Part shown: piece after piece, positions 59,047 through 64,000 of the stretch
How positions within the stretch are numbered: position 1 is the first letter of the stretch
Layout of the letters: the number at the start of each line of letters is the position of its first letter
NCBI RefSeq assembly: GCF_900141745.1
Contig: NZ_FSRM01000001.1
Span: forward strand, 4,216,001-4,280,000
Direction of reading: 5' to 3'
Source: Paraburkholderia phenazinium
Lineage (GTDB): Bacteria > Pseudomonadota > Gammaproteobacteria > Burkholderiales > Burkholderiaceae
Length of the DNA stretch: 64,000 nucleotides
Notes under the pieces: generated by a model
What the model saw: only the letters and a program-made list of their open reading frames with translations
Databases searched by the model: none
What the model was told of the DNA's origin: nothing
Translations under genes and position numbers: made by a program

Positions 59047-59976
59047 TCAGGCCGCCAACATCCATTGCAGCGTGTCCCGGAATCCAATCGCCTCGACCTC
59101 CGGCACCAGCTTGCGTAGCTTGGCCGGCGATCCAGCCAGCATCTTCACATCGGTCTGGCGCACAAACGCCGGATTGACCCGGATCTCCAGTTCATGGCCT
59201 GTGATCTCACTGGCTATCGCCAGAATCTCCCGGAGGGTATAGGGCTGTCCGGTACACACATTCACCGTCTCACCCACGGCACCGGAGTCCAGCAGCGCCT
59301 CGTATGCCCGTACCACGTAGCGGACATCCGAAAAGTCACGCGCCACGTCGATATTCCCCAGCGAAATTTCAGGCTCGCGGCGGGCAAAATGTTCCACGAT
59401 CTTGGGCACGAGGAAATTCGCAGTCTGCCCGCGTCCTGTGTAGTTGAACGGCCGGACAATCAGCAGCGGCAGCCGGTCGAACCACGTGCGCACGAGCGAC
59501 TCCATCGACGCCTTGCTGGCCGCATAGTGATTGACGGGCGCAACCGGAAAGCTCTCGTCGATCGCCTCGCTGGTCACGTTGCCATAGACGTTCGCACTGC
59601 TTGCCACCAGCACCTTGCGCGGCGTATGACCGACATCCGCGCATGCCTGCAGCAGGTTCAATGTGCCCAGCACGTTGACGCGATAAAAATCGAGCGGATC
59701 GTTATGGGCGACAAAACTGATGGCCGCAAGGTGCACGATGTAATCGGGCCGCACCTCGTCGATCACGCGCCGGCACTCCTCCGGCGAAGTGATATCGAGC
59801 CACCGCCGCGACGGCGTTTCCGGCGTGCCCTGCCCCGCCACTGTCTCAGTCACGGCATGGCCGCTCGCCAGCAGATTGCCGGTCAGCCAGTTTCCCGTGA
59901 AGCCGTTCGCACCCGTAACGAGAGTCCGTGTCAGGCGTTCAGCGTGCGTCGCTGGTTTCGTCGTTTCTCCGTTCAC
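59047..59976 (-). CDS. Second GDP-6-deoxy-D-mannose reductase-like epimerase/dehydratase
   Basis: A 309-residue short-chain dehydrogenase with 'RTLVTGANGFTGNWLTGNLL', 'KVLVASSANVYGNVTSEAI', 'HYAASKASMESLVRTW' (YxxxK), 'RPFNYTGRGQTANFLVPKI' and 'VARDFSDVRYVV'. It is clearly paralogous to rmd at 35179-36078, ending in the same 'FRDTLQWML' region. It may supply GDP-D-rhamnose or a related GDP-deoxysugar. The GTG start at 59976 has GGAGAAAGAGG upstream, produced by a 17-bp tandem repeat covering this site; an in-frame TTG at 60024 is the alternative. Confidence 0.83.
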   Translation of the reverse strand: MNGETTKPATHAERLTRTLVTGANGFTGNWLTGNLLASGHAVTETVAGQGTPETPSRRWLDITSPEECRRVIDEVRPDYIVHLAAISFVAHNDPLDFYRVNVLGTLNLLQACADVGHTPRKVLVASSANVYGNVTSEAIDESFPVAPVNHYAASKASMESLVRTWFDRLPLLIVRPFNYTGRGQTANFLVPKIVEHFARREPEISLGNIDVARDFSDVRYVVRAYEALLDSGAVGETVNVCTGQPYTLREILAIASEITGHELEIRVNPAFVRQTDVKMLAGSPAKLRKLVPEVEAIGFRDTLQWMLAA

Positions 59977-60004
59977 CCTCTTTCTCCGTTCACCCTCTTT
60001 CTCC
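59964..60004. repeat. Tandem repeat of a 17-bp unit over the start of the second rmd gene
   Basis: The unit TTTCTCCGTTCACCCTC occurs twice in direct succession, with a third partial copy of 7 bp. On the minus strand each copy carries a GGAGAAAGAGG-GTG ribosome site and start. Because 17 is not a multiple of three, a change of copy number would swap which GTG is in frame. Confidence 0.85.
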
Positions 60005-60103
60005 TGGTCCTTAAAGCGTCGCAATACCGTCGCATCAAACGGGCTATTATGTCAGGCTACCATGTTGCATCCACCGTCAGCGTGTACCTGATTCCGTCCC
60101 CAG

Positions 60104-60967
60104 ATGACCGTTCCCAGCCTTCCGCATTCCGTACCCCTTGCCTTCGGTGACCTGCAGGGTTGCCGCACCCCGTTCCAGCAACTGCTTGCGAAGGTTGCGC
60201 CGTCGCCCGAAACGCCGCTGTGGTTCGCCGGCGACCTGATCAATCGCGGCAGCGAGTCGCTCGCCACGCTGCATGACATCATCGCACTTGGCGAACGTGC
60301 CAAGCCGGTGCTCGGCAATCATGACCTGCATCTGCTGTCGGTGTCGGCCGGCATTCGCAAATCAAAAAAGGGCGACACGATCGACGAGATTCTCGCCGCG
60401 CCCGATGCCGAAGATCTGCTACACTGGGTCCGCCATCTGCCGGTAGCGCACTTCGAGAACAACATGCTGCTGGTTCACGCAGGCGTGTTGCCGCAATGGG
60501 ATCTGACGCTCACGCTCGAACTCGCCGATGAGCTGCAGCGGGCGCTGCGCGCGCCGAACTGGAAGGAGACGCTGGCGGGTCTATACGGCAACGAGCCGAA
60601 CCGCTGGAAGCCGGGCCTGAAGGGCATCGACCGTCTGCGTTTGACCTGCACCGCCCTCACGCGTCTGCGCTTTTGCAATCTGGATGGCGAGATGGACTTC
60701 AGTACGAGCGGCGGTCTCAATTCCGCGCCGCCGGGCTTTATGCCGTGGTTTGACGTACCTTCACGCAAAACATCCGACATCACCGTGGTGTTCGGTCACT
60801 GGGCCGCGCTGGGTCTGGTGATGCGCGACAACCTGATCGGGCTCGATTCGGGTTGCGTGTGGGGCGAGGAATTGTCCGCGGTGCGACTCGCGGCAAATCC
60901 GGCCGAACGCACGCTGACCCAGGTCGAGTGCACGGACTGCCGGTCGTCAGCCAACTCGGGCAATTAG
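60104..60967 (+). CDS. apaH: Symmetrical bis(5'-nucleosyl)-tetraphosphatase
   Basis: The 287-residue metallophosphatase hydrolyses Ap4A to two ADP. Metal-site motifs are 'LAFGDLQGC' (GDxxG), 'FAGDLINRG', 'VLGNHDLHLL', 'LLVHAGVLPQW' and 'VFGHWAALG'. The first motif has Gln where many phosphatases have His. It is divergent from the second rmd gene and convergent with the acyltransferase. It is probably unrelated to the polysaccharide locus and marks its border. Confidence 0.94.
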   Translation: MTVPSLPHSVPLAFGDLQGCRTPFQQLLAKVAPSPETPLWFAGDLINRGSESLATLHDIIALGERAKPVLGNHDLHLLSVSAGIRKSKKGDTIDEILAAPDAEDLLHWVRHLPVAHFENNMLLVHAGVLPQWDLTLTLELADELQRALRAPNWKETLAGLYGNEPNRWKPGLKGIDRLRLTCTALTRLRFCNLDGEMDFSTSGGLNSAPPGFMPWFDVPSRKTSDITVVFGHWAALGLVMRDNLIGLDSGCVWGEELSAVRLAANPAERTLTQVECTDCRSSANSGN

Positions 60968-60986
60968 GCCCGGCCCGCTGCCCCAA

Positions 60987-61847
60987 CTAAGCTGAACGCC
61001 CGTGCTGATCGACGTTGTCGATCAGCGTCCCTTCGTGCGACGCGGCTGCATCGGTGGCATTCGGAATGGCCGATGCTTCGCTTTCCAGAACGGCCGCGGC
61101 ACGAGCAGGCGCGCCCGCTCCTTGCAAGCTGCGTAGCGCCGTTCCTACCGCCCGTTCCGCCTGCGCTGCCAGCGTGCGCCGGTCGGCGCCCGGCGCCAAT
61201 GTCTCGCCCACATAGACATGCGCCGTCAGCGGACCGCCGCGCAGCAGCGCGTCGAGCGACTGGCCGAGCGACATGTCGCCGATATACGCTGGCGCGGTCG
61301 ATTGCCGGCCCTGCGCATCTTCGTACATCAGACAGACCGGCTGCACCGGGCTCGCCGCCGACACTGCCGCCTGAAACATATTGGCGTGGAACGGCAGCAG
61401 CGTGAGGCCATCGGAGGTGGTGCCTTCGGGGAAGACGCACATCAGTTCGCCTGCGCTCAAACGGTCGGACAGTTCGTGCATGATCCGTTTGGCATCGCTG
61501 CGCTTTTCGCGCTGGATGAACACGGTCCCCAGTTGCTGCGCGAGCCAGCCCACCACCGGCCATTGACGGATCTCGGCCTTCGAGACGAACGGCGTCGGCC
61601 GCCATGCATTGATCACGTAGATATCGATCCACGAGATGTGATTGGCCACCACTAGCGCGCCGGCGTCGAGCCGCGCCCTGTCGTTATGGACGACGAGACG
61701 CATGCCGCACAGCCGCAGCATCTTCAGCGACCATGCGCGATTGAGCGCTTCCCGCTCGGCAGCGCTTGCGCGCGGAAACCGCGTTGCTACCGTGAACATG
61801 CCGTGCAGCAGATGTGCGATCAGCCGGGCCTTGCGAAATGCGAGCAT
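60987..61847 (-). CDS. plsC: 1-acyl-sn-glycerol-3-phosphate acyltransferase (PlsC family)
   Basis: A 286-residue membrane-associated acyltransferase with the catalytic HX4D motif in 'VANHISWIDIYV' and the substrate motif 'CVFPEGTTSDGLTLLPF'. An N-terminal hydrophobic stretch and basic residues suggest peripheral binding to the inner membrane. The C-terminal 40 or so residues are low-complexity. It acylates lysophosphatidate, or possibly ornithine lipid. It follows the pyrC homologue by 15 bp and may be co-transcribed with it. Confidence 0.85.
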   Translation of the reverse strand: MLAFRKARLIAHLLHGMFTVATRFPRASAAEREALNRAWSLKMLRLCGMRLVVHNDRARLDAGALVVANHISWIDIYVINAWRPTPFVSKAEIRQWPVVGWLAQQLGTVFIQREKRSDAKRIMHELSDRLSAGELMCVFPEGTTSDGLTLLPFHANMFQAAVSAASPVQPVCLMYEDAQGRQSTAPAYIGDMSLGQSLDALLRGGPLTAHVYVGETLAPGADRRTLAAQAERAVGTALRSLQGAGAPARAAAVLESEASAIPNATDAAASHEGTLIDNVDQHGRSA

Positions 61848-61862
61848 GGATGCAGTCCTAAG

Positions 61863-63140
61863 TTAGCGCTGTTCGAATGCAACGTGTCCGGAGACGATCG
61901 TCGCTCGCACACGCGCCGGCAGTTCGTAGCCGAGGAACGGCGTGTTGTGCCCCTGGCTTTTCAGTACGCGCGGCTCGACGCGCCAGTGCGCGTTGCGATC
62001 GAAGATGCACAGATCGGCGCAGGCGCCCACTGCAATTCGGCCGGCTTCCAGCTTCAGCACGGCGGCCGGGGCTGCGGTGATACGGTTGAGCGCTTTAGCC
62101 AACGGTACGCCGGCCTCATCCGCCCACTTCACTGTCAGCGAGAGGAACAGCTCCAGACCCGTCGCGCCCGGCGTCGCTTCGGCGAAGGGCAACAGCTTTT
62201 CATCATCGTCGACGGGGGTGTGATCGGAGCAGATTGCATCGATTGTGCCGTCGGCCAGGCCCGAGCGAATCGCTTCGCGATCGCGCTGCGAGCGCAGCGG
62301 CGGATCAAGGCGGAACTGCGCGTCGAAGTAGCCGATGTCGAGGTCGATCAGGTGGATATGGTTCACCGTTACATCGCACGTGACCGGCAGGCCTTCTGCC
62401 TTGGCCGCGCGCATCAGTTCGATGCCGGCCGCCGAGGACAGGTGCGAGAGGTGCACACGTGCCCCGGTCACGCGGACCAGTTCGAAGATCGTATGGAGCG
62501 CGATGGTCTCGGCCGACACCGGCACGCCCGACAGCCCCAGCCGCGACGCCAGCGCCCCGCTCGCAGCGACGCCGCCTTTGCCCAGATATGCATCCACGGG
62601 ACGCAGCCACACCGTGTAGCCATAGGTGTTCGCGTACTGCAGCGCGCGCAGCAGCACCTGCGTGTCCACCACGGGAACGTCCGCCTGCGAGAAACCGATG
62701 CAGCCCGCTTCGGTCAGCTCGACCATCTCGGTGATCACCTGGCCTTTGAGGCCCACCGTCAGCGCACCAAGCGGATACACGTACGCCTGGTTCAGATTGC
62801 GCGCGCGAAACTTGAGCATTTCAACAAGGCCCGGTTCGTCTAGCACCGGATCGGTGTCGGGCAGACAGACGAGGCTCGTCACGCCGCCCGCGAGCGCCGC
62901 GGCCATTTCCGATTCGAGCGTGGCCTTATGTTCGTAACCCGGTTCGCGCAGACGCGCGGCGAGATCGACGAGTCCCGGCGCGATCGACAGGCCCTTGGCG
63001 TCGATCGTCTTCGCCGCGTGGAAATCCGCGGGTGCTGCGCCGAGTGCGACGATCTTGCCTGCCGCAATAAAAATGTCCTGCTGCTGTTCAGTGCCGGCCG
63101 CCGGGTCGATCAGCGTGCCGCCTTGAATATGAATCTTCAT
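61863..63140 (-). CDS. pyrX: Dihydroorotase homologue lacking metal ligands (PyrC'/PyrX type)
   Basis: The 425-residue protein has the dihydroorotase fold and opening, but the metal motif DxHxH-LREPG reads 'LVDLAARLREPGYEHK' with Ala61 and Arg63 in place of both His. The usual 'FSDDG' is 'FSQAD', and the His of 'HCED' is replaced ('WLRPVDAYLGKGG'). 'ICSDHTP' is partly kept. It is therefore probably inactive. In Pseudomonas a similar inactive homologue is required for aspartate transcarbamoylase assembly, and here too the gene directly follows pyrB (17 bp). Confidence 0.88.
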   Translation of the reverse strand: MKIHIQGGTLIDPAAGTEQQQDIFIAAGKIVALGAAPADFHAAKTIDAKGLSIAPGLVDLAARLREPGYEHKATLESEMAAALAGGVTSLVCLPDTDPVLDEPGLVEMLKFRARNLNQAYVYPLGALTVGLKGQVITEMVELTEAGCIGFSQADVPVVDTQVLLRALQYANTYGYTVWLRPVDAYLGKGGVAASGALASRLGLSGVPVSAETIALHTIFELVRVTGARVHLSHLSSAAGIELMRAAKAEGLPVTCDVTVNHIHLIDLDIGYFDAQFRLDPPLRSQRDREAIRSGLADGTIDAICSDHTPVDDDEKLLPFAEATPGATGLELFLSLTVKWADEAGVPLAKALNRITAAPAAVLKLEAGRIAVGACADLCIFDRNAHWRVEPRVLKSQGHNTPFLGYELPARVRATIVSGHVAFEQR

Positions 63141-63157
63141 CGCTGCCTTTGTTTTGC

Positions 63158-64000
63158 TCAGTCGTTGTTGCCAGCCACGATGCCCATCACGGCCATCCGC
63201 ACCGCGATGCCGAACGTCACCTGATTCAGGATCACCGATTGCGGACCGTCCGCCACCTGCGAGTCGATCTCCACTCCACGGTTCATCGGACCCGGATGCA
63301 TGACAATCGCGTCGGGTTTCGCCAGCGCGAGACGCTCGGGCGTCAGTCCCCAGCTCTTGAAGTATTCTTGCGCAGACGGCAGCAGCGCACCGCTCATCCG
63401 CTCGTTCTGCAGACGCAGCATGATGATGACGTCAACGTCCTTCAGGCCTTCGTCAAGGTTGTGGAACACCCGCACGCCCATCTGTTCCAGACCGCCCGGC
63501 AGCAACGTGCGTGGACCGATCGCACGCACTTCCGGCACACCGAGCGTGGTCAGCGCATGGATGTCCGAGCGCGCCACCCGCGAATGCAGGATGTCGCCAA
63601 CAATCGCCACCCGCAGATTCGTGAAATCCTTCTTGTAGTGGCGAATCGTGTACATGTCGAGCAGACCCTGAGTCGGGTGCGCGTGACGGCCATCGCCGGC
63701 GTTGATCACGTGCACGTGCGGCGCGCAATGCTCCGCGATCAGGTACGGCGCGCCGCTCGAAGCATGGCGCACCACGAACATGTCCGCATGCATCGCCGAC
63801 AGGTTGTTGATGGTGTCCAGCAGCGACTCGCCCTTGCTCGTCGACGACGCGTTGATGTTCAGGTTGATCACATCAGCCGACAAGCGTTTCGCGGCAATCT
63901 CGAAGGTGGTACGGGTGCGTGTCGAGTTCTCGAAGAACAGATTGAACACCGATTTGCCGCGTAACAGCGGCACCTTCTTGACCTCGCGGTCCGTCACGCT
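63158..64000 (-). CDS. pyrB: Aspartate carbamoyltransferase catalytic subunit (5' end outside window)
   Basis: The frame runs to the right edge, so about the first 50 residues are missing. It has the carbamoyl-phosphate site '[19 protein letters not shown]', '[17 protein letters not shown]', '[14 protein letters not shown]' and '[18 protein letters not shown]' (HPTQ), then 'MLRLQNERM' and the ending '[13 protein letters not shown]'. It makes carbamoyl-aspartate, the first committed step of pyrimidine synthesis. It is followed by the inactive dihydroorotase homologue with which it probably forms a complex. Confidence 0.95.
   Translation of the reverse strand, partial: SVTDREVKKVPLLRGKSVFNLFFENSTRTRTTFEIAAKRLSADVINLNINASSTSKGESLLDTINNLSAMHADMFVVRHASSGAPYLIAEHCAPHVHVINAGDGRHAHPTQGLLDMYTIRHYKKDFTNLRVAIVGDILHSRVARSDIHALTTLGVPEVRAIGPRTLLPGGLEQMGVRVFHNLDEGLKDVDVIIMLRLQNERMSGALLPSAQEYFKSWGLTPERLALAKPDAIVMHPGPMNRGVEIDSQVADGPQSVILNQVTFGIAVRMAVMGIVAGNND

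Overview
The window looks like chromosomal DNA of a high-GC beta-proteobacterium of the Burkholderia/Paraburkholderia type. The reasons are a Gram-negative porin of that group, a gallate meta-cleavage operon, many MFS and LysR genes, a pyrB/inactive-pyrC pair, and a large O-polysaccharide locus with two rhamnose pathways. No tRNA, rRNA, CRISPR array or intact mobile element was seen. Organism assignment is inference from gene content only.

Region 1 (1-13 kb) is catabolism and regulation. A minus-strand operon (5281 to beyond 1) encodes a fused gallate dioxygenase, an aromatic-acid MFS carrier, 4-oxalomesaconate hydratase (LigJ), the CHA aldolase (LigK) and a ModA-like binding protein without a signal peptide. 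Together these take gallate to pyruvate plus oxaloacetate. Divergent from it are a second MFS carrier and an amidohydrolase, followed by a porin with two stacked terminators, an orphan OmpR-type response regulator, a LysR regulator and two small unknown proteins.

Region 2 (13.4-20.4 kb) holds a family 9 glycosyltransferase, a visibly AT-richer three-gene gtrA-gtrB-gtrC-like set for polysaccharide side-branch modification, a small lipoprotein, a methyl-accepting chemotaxis protein and a small secreted protein.

Region 3 (20.6-60 kb) is a mosaic O-antigen or surface-polysaccharide locus. It has two MraY/WecA-type initiating transferases, a wbpV-wbpL-wbpM-like set for a 2-acetamido-dideoxyhexose, gmd and rmd plus a second rmd paralogue for GDP-D-rhamnose, manC for GDP-mannose, a complete rfbBACD set for dTDP-L-rhamnose, and a Wzm/Wzt exporter. 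There are several glycosyltransferases, including very large multidomain ones (1244, about 1408 and about 878 residues), an FkbM methyltransferase and a sulfotransferase. No wzy or wzz was recognised, so export of a finished chain by the ABC transporter is the likely route. The plus-strand island 39.2-49.2 kb inside this locus is bounded and interrupted by decayed insertion sequences (IS5-type three times, IS110-type, IS21 istB).

Region 4 (60-64 kb) is housekeeping: ApaH, a PlsC-like acyltransferase, a dihydroorotase homologue that has lost its metal-binding residues, and the 3' part of pyrB running off the right edge.

The most unusual pattern is a short shared sequence, (S/A)W(R/K)(V/I)TAPLR, placed directly after a helical/coiled-coil stretch in four otherwise unrelated enzymes of the polysaccharide locus (FkbM methyltransferase, sulfotransferase and two multidomain glycosyltransferases). 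It behaves like a common docking or membrane-association module.
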